The notes under the pieces: model-generated
Told to the model about the DNA's origin: nothing
The model's input: only the letters and a program-made list of their open reading frames with translations
The model's database searches: none
NCBI GenBank assembly: GCA_947504795.1
Contig: CANNJG010000076.1
Location: forward strand, 1-8,645
DNA length: 8,645 bases
DNA from: Legionellaceae bacterium
GTDB taxonomy: Bacteria > Pseudomonadota > Gammaproteobacteria > Legionellales > Legionellaceae
Direction of reading: 5' to 3'
Made by a program: the position numbers and the translations under genes
Part shown: positions 1 through 6,712 of the stretch, in pieces
Layout of the letters: each line of letters starts with the position of its first letter
Numbering within the stretch: the stretch's first letter is position 1

Positions 1-951
1 AAATTAATCATACTTTTTATAAAAAATGTTAGTTTATTTAACGAGATCGAGAGCCCTCTGGCGCGTCTTTTTAGCTTTGTGAGAACAATAGGCTATAAAT
101 TAAATATTAATACGGTAAATCGAGCCAAAGATAATATTTTGGCACACTACGACTTGGGTAATGATTTTTTTCAATTAATTCTTGATCCGTCTATGATGTA
201 TTCATGTGCCTTATATGAACATCCCGACATGAAACTAGGCGATGCATCTCTCAAAAAAATACAAAAAGTTTGTAGCCAATTATCCTTAACCCCGCAAGAC
301 CATCTTTTGGAAATTGGGACAGGATGGGGGGGATTTGCAATCTATGCCGCTCAAAACTACGGCTGTAAAATTACCACAACAACCATTTCTGACAAGCAAT
401 ACGCCTTCGTAAAACAAAAAATCAAACAATTGGGTTTAGACCATCAGATCGAGTTGCTCAACCTAGATTATCGTCAATTATCTGGTCAATATGATAAAGT
501 CGTATCAATTGAAATGATTGAAGCAGTAGGGCATAAATATTTTGATGTGTTTTTTAAGCAATGCTATCAATTGTTGAAACCAGAGGGTTTATTTTTCCTG
601 CAAGCAATTGTTATTAATGACCAGGCTTATGAGGCTGCAAAGGATGAGGTTGACTTCATAAAAAGATATATCTTCCCGGGTGGATGTTTACCCTCGGTTT
701 TCTCCATAGCCAGGTCCATTGCGAAACAAACCAAATTGCAATTACTTTCATCTGAGGATATTGGCAAGCATTATGTGCAAACACTCTATGATTGGCAGGA
801 TAATCTTTTGAAAAACAAACAAACCATTCTGGACCAAGGCTTTACCCCGGCGTTTATTCGAACCTGGCAATTTTATTTTTGTTACTGTGCGGCAGGTTTT
901 GACACACATTATATTAGTAATATTCATGCCTTGTGGCGTAAAAGAGCGTGA
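1..951 (+). CDS. cfa: Cyclopropane-fatty-acid-synthase-family SAM-dependent methyltransferase, 5'-partial
   Basis: Enzyme of the Cfa family, which transfers a methyl(ene) group from SAM to double bonds of membrane phospholipid acyl chains. The reading frame is open from base 1 and residues encoded there (VSLFNEIESPLARL, then AKDNILAHYDLGNDFF) fit the usual linker and start of the catalytic domain, so a GTG at 79 is not the true start and the N-terminal domain lies left of the window. The visible 316 residues contain the YSC cysteine (residue 69 of the fragment), SAM-binding LEIGTGWGG (103-111), the EMIEAVG glutamate (174), RYIFPGGCLPS and an HY tyrosine (258). The position of the bicarbonate-binding histidine of E. 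coli Cfa (H266) is glutamine here (LQAI, residue 201; codon 601-603). This may indicate a Cfa-like methylase with another product, such as the UfaM type of furan fatty acid synthesis; that is inference. It leads a tight operon and is followed after 19 nt by the DUF1295 gene. Confidence 0.9.
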   Translation, partial: KLIILFIKNVSLFNEIESPLARLFSFVRTIGYKLNINTVNRAKDNILAHYDLGNDFFQLILDPSMMYSCALYEHPDMKLGDASLKKIQKVCSQLSLTPQDHLLEIGTGWGGFAIYAAQNYGCKITTTTISDKQYAFVKQKIKQLGLDHQIELLNLDYRQLSGQYDKVVSIEMIEAVGHKYFDVFFKQCYQLLKPEGLFFLQAIVINDQAYEAAKDEVDFIKRYIFPGGCLPSVFSIARSIAKQTKLQLLSSEDIGKHYVQTLYDWQDNLLKNKQTILDQGFTPAFIRTWQFYFCYCAAGFDTHYISNIHALWRKRA

Positions 952-970
952 TCACAGAGGATAATAAATA

Positions 971-1744
971 ATGAATGATTCGATTGCTATTGTATTTGTT
1001 TATCTTGTGCTGCAAATGAGTTTAGTATGGGCGCTATATCGATTATTAAAAAATCCATCAGTGGTTGATTCCTCTTGGTCGATAGGGATGATGACTTCAG
1101 GATTGATATATGTGTGGTGGGTCCCGATAAGTCCACGCAGTGTTGTCATCAGCGCGCTTCTTATTTTGTGGGCTCTGCGGTTAGCAGGGTATCTTTTATA
1201 CACCAGAATTTTTCAAGGTCACGTCGATAAACGTTACACAGCTTTGAGTAGTCACTGGAAAATCAATCAATCCTTAGGTTTTTTTCTTAATTTCCAGCTG
1301 CAGGGATTTTTGATTTTTGTGATTGCATTTATATTTTTTTTCATTAGTCAGTCCACGCATGCTCATCTCAATCTATTCGACGCAGGTGCTGTTTTGGTGG
1401 TCTTGATCGGGATTGTGGGTGAATCTATAGCTGATGGGCAATTAAGGACGTTCAAGGCGCAAGAAAAGGGAGGCGTATGTAGGATAGGCTTATGGAATTA
1501 TTGCCGGCATCCCAATTATTTTTTTGATTGGCTAAGCTTTGTTGGGTTTACGTTATTTGGGTTACAATCAAACAAAGGGTATTGGGGCCTCATTTCGCTT
1601 TTACTGCTGTATTACATTTTTACACGAATAACCGGGCCCTTGACTGAGCTTGGCTCGGTCCAATCAAGAGGGCAGCAATATATTGCGTATCAAAAACAGA
1701 CACCCATGTTTTTTCCCTGGGTTAACAAAACAAAATTATTTTAA
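971..1744 (+). CDS. DUF1295 domain integral membrane protein (steroid 5-alpha-reductase-like fold)
   Basis: A 257-residue multi-spanning inner membrane protein of the DUF1295 family, related to the C-terminal domain of steroid 5-alpha reductases and isoprenylcysteine methyltransferases. Family signatures visible are VVDSSWSIG (31-39), LWALRLAGYLL (66-76), ESIADGQLRTFK (151-162), CRIGLWNYCRHPNYFFDW (170-187) and TGPLTELG (221-228). Hydrophobic segments lie near 5-23, 40-50, 58-76, 108-126, 138-152, 184-198 and 204-219. The start ATG has an AGAGGA Shine-Dalgarno at 956-961, nine bases upstream. The biochemical role is not established. Genes of this family often sit beside cfa-like genes in proteobacteria, which suggests a lipid-modifying or redox role in the membrane; this is inference from context. 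Confidence 0.9.
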   Translation: MNDSIAIVFVYLVLQMSLVWALYRLLKNPSVVDSSWSIGMMTSGLIYVWWVPISPRSVVISALLILWALRLAGYLLYTRIFQGHVDKRYTALSSHWKINQSLGFFLNFQLQGFLIFVIAFIFFFISQSTHAHLNLFDAGAVLVVLIGIVGESIADGQLRTFKAQEKGGVCRIGLWNYCRHPNYFFDWLSFVGFTLFGLQSNKGYWGLISLLLLYYIFTRITGPLTELGSVQSRGQQYIAYQKQTPMFFPWVNKTKLF

Positions 1745-1759
1745 ATAAGCGTGGTATGT

Positions 1760-3145
1760 ATGAAAACGGCCCTAGTTTGGTTTCGACAAGATTTGCGTCT
1801 ATCAGACAATCCTGCTTTCGCAGAGGCTTGTTCAACGCACGATCACATTATTGCGCTTTATATTCTGGATAAAAAAACAACGCATTTAGGCGGTGCGCAA
1901 GAGTGGTGGCTACATCATAGCTTGACTTCACTAAGCAAATCTCTAAAAAAGAGGGGCTTAAAATTAGTCCTAAGACAAGGCAATTCCCTTGAGATAATGT
2001 TGGAGCTTGCTCTGAAACATGCAGTCGATGGTGTCTATTGGAATCGCTGTTATGAACCATTAGCGATTAAGCGCGATAAAAAAATTAAATCTGAACTCGG
2101 TCTTCATGGTATTCAGGCTAAAAGTAGTAATGGTAGCTTGTTAAATGAACCCTGGCATATAAAAAATAAAAGTGGAGATTATTTTAAAGTCTATACGCCT
2201 TATTGGAAGCATTGTTTACAAGGGATGACGCTTCCCATCGAGACTAAGATCGCTAATGCGCCCCAATCAGTGAATGCTGCTAGTGAAGTCTTGACCGATT
2301 GGAATTTACTCCCCAAACACCATAACTGGGCTTCAGGTTTTAGTGAATACTGGGACCCTGGAGAATCAGGCGCGCTAAAAAAGTTAAGTGAATTTATAGC
2401 AGACCATTTAAAAGGATATAAGACTGCGCGTGATATTCCTGCTAAAAATGGGACGTCAAGACTCTCACCTCATCTCCATTTTGGTGAAATCAGCCCCTGG
2501 ACTATTGGGCGCTCGGTAGCCATGGCCAGATTAGATCTTTCGTGTGATTTGCAATCAGCGGATCGGTTTATGGCTGAATTAGGCTGGCGAGAATTCTCAT
2601 GTTATTTATTGTATCATTTCCCTCAGCTCCCCCATGCCAATTTCAGGTCAGAATTTGATGAATTTCCCTGGGATAATGACGATGCGGTTTTCAAAAGCTG
2701 GCAGAAAGGAAAGACAGGATACCCCCTGATTGATGCCGGAATGCGCGAATTGTGGCAAACAGGTTACATGCATAATCGAGTCCGCATGATAGTGGCTTCC
2801 TTTTTAACAAAAGATTTATTTATTGATTGGCGCTTAGGTGCCGACTGGTTTTTAGATACCTTAGTTGACGCTGATTTAGCAAATAATAGCGCCAGTTGGC
2901 AATGGGTAGCCGGATGTGGGGCAGATGCAGCCCCTTATTTCCGGATCTTCAACCCTATCCTCCAGAGTAAAAAATTTGATCCACTAGGCACCTATATTAA
3001 ACAGTGGATCCCTGAACTGGCTAACATTGATAGTCATTTGATTCATGAGCCTTGGGGGGTGTGTGCAGACTATCCCAAACCTTTGGTTGATCACAATACC
3101 GTAAGAAAAACCGCTTTACACTATTATCAATCCCTAAGAAAGTGA
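1760..3145 (+). CDS. phrB: Deoxyribodipyrimidine photolyase, class I CPD type
   Basis: A 461-residue flavoprotein that repairs cyclobutane pyrimidine dimers using blue light. It has the N-terminal Rossmann antenna domain (KTALVWFRQDLRLSDNP) and the C-terminal FAD domain. Compared with E. coli PhrB, the CPD active-site residues are all present: E273 and W276 (ELGW), N339 and M343 (MHNRVRM) and W382. The electron-transfer tryptophan triad is W304, W357 and W380. FAD-domain motifs TSRLSPHLHFGEISP (232-246) and TGYPLIDAGMRE (319-330) are intact. Methionine 343 rather than histidine argues for CPD and against 6-4 photolyase. A GTG at 1751 could add three residues, but the ATG at 1760 starts directly at the conserved MKTALVWF and is preferred. 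No strong Shine-Dalgarno is visible; it lies 15 nt after the DUF1295 stop, suggesting coupled translation within the operon. Confidence 0.96.
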   Translation: MKTALVWFRQDLRLSDNPAFAEACSTHDHIIALYILDKKTTHLGGAQEWWLHHSLTSLSKSLKKRGLKLVLRQGNSLEIMLELALKHAVDGVYWNRCYEPLAIKRDKKIKSELGLHGIQAKSSNGSLLNEPWHIKNKSGDYFKVYTPYWKHCLQGMTLPIETKIANAPQSVNAASEVLTDWNLLPKHHNWASGFSEYWDPGESGALKKLSEFIADHLKGYKTARDIPAKNGTSRLSPHLHFGEISPWTIGRSVAMARLDLSCDLQSADRFMAELGWREFSCYLLYHFPQLPHANFRSEFDEFPWDNDDAVFKSWQKGKTGYPLIDAGMRELWQTGYMHNRVRMIVASFLTKDLFIDWRLGADWFLDTLVDADLANNSASWQWVAGCGADAAPYFRIFNPILQSKKFDPLGTYIKQWIPELANIDSHLIHEPWGVCADYPKPLVDHNTVRKTALHYYQSLRK

Positions 3146-3149
3146 CCCT

Positions 3150-4016
3150 ATGAAACCCTATTTTTTAATCCTTGGCTTTGGTTATACCGCAGAATTTTTA
3201 GCACCTAAACTCGCTGCAATGGGGTTTAGCGTTATTGGTACCACACGTAATCAAACTAAACGACTTCAATACCAATCCGCAGCGGTTAAGCTGGTTGATT
3301 TTAATCAGGAAACACTACAGGCCCATCTTAAGCATGCAACTCACTTACTCATAAGTACGCCTCCCAAAGAACCAACAGGCGATCCCGTGCTGGCGGAGTA
3401 TCGTCAGCACATACAGAATAATGCTTCCCACATTCAATGGTTGGGCTACCTTTCATCCACGGGCGTGTATGGGGATTATAACGGGGCGTGGGTGGATGAA
3501 ACTTCAGCCTGCATCGCACAGGGTAAGCAGGGACAATTGCGCTTAAGCGGTGAAACCGCGTGGATGGATTTTGCCAAGGCGTGCAAACTGCCCTTACACA
3601 TTTTCAGGTTGGCAGGGATTTATGGTCCGCATAGAAATGTGTTAGAGCGCATTTTAGCAGGAAAGCAACACAGCATAAGTAAGCCAGGCCACTTTTTCTC
3701 AAGAATATACGTTGAAGATATTGCATCGGTACTGATAGCCTCAATCAAAGCACCGAATCCTTTGTCTGTTTATAATGTTGCCGATGACGAGCCATCACCC
3801 GCACCAGTTGTTGATGCTTATGCCGCCTCCTTGTTAAACCGACCCCCATTGCCACTGATTCCTTTTGAAGAAGCTACTTTAACGCCTATGGAAAAAGAAT
3901 TTTATATTAATAATCGTCGTGTTTCTAATCGCAAAATCAAACAAGAATTTCATATCAATCTAGACTATCCTTCGTATCGAGAGGGTTTGGTCAAACTTAA
4001 GGGGCTACCGCAATGA
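3150..4016 (+). CDS. NAD(P)-binding epimerase-like protein, atypical SDR (YeeZ-like)
   Basis: A 288-residue protein of the extended/atypical short-chain dehydrogenase superfamily, similar in layout to E. coli YeeZ. It begins with a beta strand and dinucleotide-binding loop LILGFGYTAEFLA (6-18), then a TTRN basic segment (31-34) that could prefer NADP. LSSTGVYGDYNG (101-112), FRLAGIYGP (152-160), RIYVEDIA (185-192) and VYNVADDEP (207-215) are the usual family landmarks. The classical YxxxK after STGVYG is not present in standard form, as in other YeeZ-like proteins, so catalytic activity is uncertain. It starts 4 nt after the phrB stop, with an AAGAAAG ribosome-binding stretch inside the end of phrB, and overlaps tspO by 4 nt. 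Substrate unknown. Confidence 0.88.
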   Translation: MKPYFLILGFGYTAEFLAPKLAAMGFSVIGTTRNQTKRLQYQSAAVKLVDFNQETLQAHLKHATHLLISTPPKEPTGDPVLAEYRQHIQNNASHIQWLGYLSSTGVYGDYNGAWVDETSACIAQGKQGQLRLSGETAWMDFAKACKLPLHIFRLAGIYGPHRNVLERILAGKQHSISKPGHFFSRIYVEDIASVLIASIKAPNPLSVYNVADDEPSPAPVVDAYAASLLNRPPLPLIPFEEATLTPMEKEFYINNRRVSNRKIKQEFHINLDYPSYREGLVKLKGLPQ

Positions 4017-4483
4017 AGAAAACATGGCTTCACGCTATTATCTGGATCCTAGGCTTCGAAATAATAGGCGCACTGCTTGGACTGATGACCAAGGACAATA
4101 TTGCGTCCTGGTATCAGTTTCTTCATAAATCAAATCTAACCCCTCCGGCCGTCGTTTTTTCGATTTTATGGCCTATTCTCTATGCGATGGTTGCTTTAGC
4201 AGGTCACTCCCTTTGGCAACAGCGAAGAGACCCTGATGCTAAAATTGCTTTGTATTTCTATAGTGCTCAGTTGATCATGAACTGGGCGTGGACCCCCTTG
4301 TTTTTTCAAATGCATTATATTGGCTTTAGTTTCGTTTGGATTCTGATTCTGACCGTATTGACAATCATTACCCTATACCTGACAGAAAAGAAATTTAAAT
4401 TTAGTTGCTGTATGCTTGTGATTTATTGTTTATGGTTGGTGTTTGCAAGCTATTTAAATGGCAGGATTTGGTTGCTTAATTAG
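4013..4483 (+). CDS. tspO: TspO/MBR family tryptophan-rich membrane protein
   Basis: A 156-residue inner membrane protein with five predicted helices, the size and layout of bacterial TspO (relative of the mitochondrial translocator/benzodiazepine receptor). Landmarks are WYQFLHKSNLTPP (33-45), VFSILWPILYA (48-58), AQLIMNWAWTPLFF (85-98) and WLVFASYLN (141-149). Family members bind porphyrins and are linked to tetrapyrrole and oxidative stress signalling; in Rhodobacter TspO affects photosynthesis gene expression in response to oxygen. In the last helix the usual PYxxWxxFA reads IYCLWLVFA, so the proline is lost. Its ATG overlaps the stop of the preceding gene (ATGA), indicating translational coupling. 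It is the last gene of the + strand run and converges on the SDR gene after 26 nt. I see no convincing hairpin terminator in that gap. Confidence 0.93.
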   Translation: MKKTWLHAIIWILGFEIIGALLGLMTKDNIASWYQFLHKSNLTPPAVVFSILWPILYAMVALAGHSLWQQRRDPDAKIALYFYSAQLIMNWAWTPLFFQMHYIGFSFVWILILTVLTIITLYLTEKKFKFSCCMLVIYCLWLVFASYLNGRIWLLN

Positions 4484-4509
4484 GCCGATGCAATATTCCG
4501 AGATTGGGC

Positions 4510-5208
4510 TCAAACTTTCATTTTAGGGCGCACGCGGCTTAAGCCGCCATCCACTGCCAATACTTGCCCGGTTATCCAATTATTTTCAGGATTTAATAGA
4601 AAGATAATTGCGTTGGCTATATCGTCAGGATTGCCGATGCGCCCTAAGGCATGCATGGTCTTAGAGGCTTCAAATGCCATAGAATTTTTAATAATCTGGG
4701 CGGTGAGGGGGGTGTCAGTCATGCCTGGAGCCACAACGTTAAAGCGCAAATTAAGATTGGCGTACGTGGCAGCAGCTGATTGCGCAAGGCCAATAATGCC
4801 GGCTTTCGCCGCTGCTATTGCTTCATGATTTGCAATGCCAACCAGCGCTGCGGCGGACGAAATTAATACGACGGATCCGCCGTCCTTCATATGGGTTCCA
4901 GCGGCACGAACGGTCGCGAATGCCGTTGTTAATGACGCATCCATGACTTCATTGAACTGTTCTTTAGAGGTGGTGTGTGCATTTTTTAACAGTAAGGATC
5001 CTGCACAATTCACAACACCATTAATCGATCCTGCTTTAATGAAGACCTGATTCACTGCTTCAAAATCCGTAGCATCCAACACAGCGTCCGGCTGAATCTT
5101 GCTTGCATCTCTAGCCGTCGTAAATACAGTGTCTCCCCGGGATTTTAATGCCTTTACCACTGCCTGACCAATTGCACTACTCGCAGCAATTACTAAATAA
5201 CTTGCCAT
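4510..5208 (-). CDS. Short-chain dehydrogenase/reductase-like protein lacking the catalytic tyrosine
   Basis: A 232-residue classical-SDR-fold protein. The fold is clear: nucleotide-binding loop AASSAIGQAV (8-17), NCAG (67-70), ISSAAALVG (116-124), AAAKAG (132-137), VVAPGMTDTPLT (158-169) and the C-terminal ITGQVLAVDGG (212-222). The Asn-Ser-Tyr-Lys tetrad is not complete: the Asn position is S92, Ser is S118, the Tyr position is I131 (codon at 4816-4818, read ATA on the minus strand) and Lys is K135. The glycine-rich loop also has alanines where GxxxGxG is usual. The NHEAIAAAKAG motif reads like an intact, selected sequence rather than decay, and the frame is unbroken. It could use altered chemistry, or bind NAD(P)/ligand as a sensor or scaffold. 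It converges on tspO and is divergent from cydA. A weak GGAA precedes the start ATG. Confidence 0.9.
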   Translation of the reverse strand: MASYLVIAASSAIGQAVVKALKSRGDTVFTTARDASKIQPDAVLDATDFEAVNQVFIKAGSINGVVNCAGSLLLKNAHTTSKEQFNEVMDASLTTAFATVRAAGTHMKDGGSVVLISSAAALVGIANHEAIAAAKAGIIGLAQSAAATYANLNLRFNVVAPGMTDTPLTAQIIKNSMAFEASKTMHALGRIGNPDDIANAIIFLLNPENNWITGQVLAVDGGLSRVRPKMKV

Positions 5209-5235
5209 AATTTGATTCCGGTTATTTTTATTTAG

Positions 5236-5244
5236 TACAGTGTA
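5236..5244. promoter_or_regulatory. Candidate operator: TACA-G-TGTA inverted repeat
   Basis: TACAGTGTA is a perfect 4-bp inverted repeat around one base and overlaps the predicted -10 box of the minus-strand SDR gene. Such placement is typical of a repressor or MerR-type regulator site. Short palindromes occur by chance, and only this copy was noticed, so support is weak. Confidence 0.25.
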
Positions 5245-5267
5245 GATGGCTCACAGAAATAAATCAA
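5239..5267 (-). promoter_or_regulatory. Predicted sigma70 promoter of the SDR gene
   Basis: On the minus strand TTGATT (5262-5267) and TACACT (5239-5244) are separated by 17 bases, each matching four of six consensus positions. The -10 box lies about 30 bases upstream of the SDR start codon at 5208. The -10 overlaps the TACAGTGTA inverted repeat. Confidence 0.45.
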
Positions 5268-5279
5268 AACATTTCCTAA

Positions 5280-5308
5280 TTGAACAAAGACGTGCTAGAG
5301 TATATTAT
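5280..5308 (+). promoter_or_regulatory. cydA: Predicted sigma70 promoter of the cydAB operon
   Basis: TTGAAC (5280-5285) and TATTAT (5303-5308) are separated by 17 bases, close to consensus, in an AT-rich stretch. Transcription would start near 5315 and give a leader of about 33 nt before cydA. I saw no clear FNR/ANR box (TTGAT-N4-ATCAA) or ArcA-like array upstream, so redox control is not evident from sequence. Confidence 0.6.
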
Positions 5309-5336
5309 ATAGACATCTTATTTTAAAAAAAATCAT

Positions 5337-5343
5337 GAGGTGA
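5337..5343 (+). promoter_or_regulatory. cydA: Ribosome-binding site of cydA
   Basis: GAGGTGA lies four bases before the ATG at 5348 and is among the clearest Shine-Dalgarno sequences in the window. It fixes the cydA start, which also matches the conserved N-terminus of the family. Confidence 0.7.
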
Positions 5344-5347
5344 TAGT

Positions 5348-6712
5348 ATGCTTGTTGAAATATTATCCAGAGTTCAATTCGGTATCAGCATTGGGTTCCA
5401 TATCTTGTTTCCAACCCTGAATTTAGGCTTGGCACTGTTTTTGGTTATTATGGAAGCTATGTGGCTCACGACTAAAAAGCCTGTTTATTTAAGCATTTGT
5501 AAATTCTGGACTAAAATTTTTGCTTTAACCTTTGGGATGGGTGTTGTTTCTGGGATCGTACTGGCGTATCAGATTGGTACGAACTTTGGTCCTTTTATAT
5601 CGAAATTTGGTAGTGTCCTTGGCGCATTGTTTGCCTATGAAACAGTGACGGCATTCTTCTTGGAAGCAGGTTTTCTAGGCGTCATGCTCTTTGGTTGGAA
5701 GCGTGTGCCCCCTGTTTTGCATTTTATGGCCACCTTATTGGTCACCTTAGGAACCACGGTATCAGCCTTTTGGATTATGTCAGCCAATTCATGGATGCAA
5801 ACCCCCTCGGGCTACGAGCTAATTGCTGGAAAATACATCGTATCTGATTGGTGGGAGGTAGTATTTAATCCTTCTTTTATTCCCAGATTTATCCATATGA
5901 TGCTGGCTTCTTATGCGACATGTTGTTTTGTGGTTGCTGCGGTTTCAGGTTATTTTTTCCTTAAGAATCAGCATTTGGCTGTTGCTAAAAAAACGTTATC
6001 GTTTGTCATGTGGGCAGTTTTGATCATTATACCTGCTCAAATTTTTATGGGGGATGTGGTTGGTCTAATCGTGAGGCAATATCAGCCGCTTAAAACTGCT
6101 GCAATTGAAGCTGTTTGGGATACTCAAAAAGGTGCGCCTTTGGTTTTATTTGCTATACCGTCGCAACAGCTGCAAAAAAACTTATACACGCTGCAAATTC
6201 CTGGGATGGCCAGCCTTATCAATACACATGAGTGGGATGGTGAATTAATTGGATTAAAATCAGCAAATGTCGAAGATCAACCACGAGTTGCATCGGTATT
6301 CTTTACCTTTCGTATTATGGTGGGCGTGGCTTTTTTAATGTTATTTATTGCTTTGGTTGCGTTAGTTCTTAGACTGAAAGGTCGCTTATACGACTCACAT
6401 TGGTTTCATCGCTCGTGTTTTTTAATGGCGCCCCTTGGTTTTATAGCGAGTATTACGGGTTGGTTAACCGCAGAAATTGGCAGGCAACCTTGGGTGGTTT
6501 ACAATTTATTACGAACGCACGATGCAGTCTCTGCAATCGGTGTTGAGGAGGTCATTATCTCTCTCAGCTTATTGATTATAGTGTATGGAATTATATTTGG
6601 TTTTTATCTTTTTTACTTATTCAAGACCATAAAAATAGGCCCACACTCAGTTGAGGATGATCTTCACCATCACACGTTTCAGTATATGACTAACAACCCC
6701 GGAGTCAAATAA
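5348..6712 (+). CDS. cydA: Cytochrome bd-type quinol oxidase subunit I, CIO-like (short Q-loop)
   Basis: Heme-carrying subunit of a bd-type terminal oxidase, which oxidises quinol and reduces O2 to water in the inner membrane. At 454 residues it is shorter than E. coli CydA (522), because the quinol-binding loop after QYQPLKTAAIEA (244-255) is short (about 70 residues up to RIM at 322-324); this is typical of the cyanide-insensitive oxidase (CIO, also named QxtA) group. Ligand positions are present: H18 in IGFHILFP, E98 and E106 in FAYETVTAFFLEAGF, H183 in RFIHMML, M324 in FRIMVG, and E376 in the AEIGRQPW signature (375-382). Nine hydrophobic segments are expected. The C-terminal tail is short and histidine-rich (DDLHHHTF). 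Its TAA stop overlaps the cydB ATG (TAATG), so the two subunits are translationally coupled. Confidence 0.96.
   Translation: MLVEILSRVQFGISIGFHILFPTLNLGLALFLVIMEAMWLTTKKPVYLSICKFWTKIFALTFGMGVVSGIVLAYQIGTNFGPFISKFGSVLGALFAYETVTAFFLEAGFLGVMLFGWKRVPPVLHFMATLLVTLGTTVSAFWIMSANSWMQTPSGYELIAGKYIVSDWWEVVFNPSFIPRFIHMMLASYATCCFVVAAVSGYFFLKNQHLAVAKKTLSFVMWAVLIIIPAQIFMGDVVGLIVRQYQPLKTAAIEAVWDTQKGAPLVLFAIPSQQLQKNLYTLQIPGMASLINTHEWDGELIGLKSANVEDQPRVASVFFTFRIMVGVAFLMLFIALVALVLRLKGRLYDSHWFHRSCFLMAPLGFIASITGWLTAEIGRQPWVVYNLLRTHDAVSAIGVEEVIISLSLLIIVYGIIFGFYLFYLFKTIKIGPHSVEDDLHHHTFQYMTNNPGVK

Noticed and set aside
79..81. GTG as the start codon of the Cfa-like gene
   Set aside because: The frame continues open to base 1 with family-like sequence, and the known enzymes have an N-terminal region before the HYDLGN motif; the gene is 5'-partial.
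1751..1753. GTG start for phrB adding three residues
   Set aside because: The ATG at 1760 begins exactly at the conserved MKTALVWF of photolyases, and no better ribosome-binding site supports the GTG.
4484..4509. Bidirectional terminator between tspO and the SDR gene
   Set aside because: No stem of useful length with a T-run is present in the 26-nt gap.
4613..5050. Two + strand frames opposite the SDR gene
   Set aside because: They are antisense shadows; the SDR on the minus strand has clear fold motifs throughout.
5209..5347. FNR/ANR-type box upstream of cydA
   Set aside because: TTGATT and ATCAA fragments occur, but not with the required four-base spacing and symmetry.
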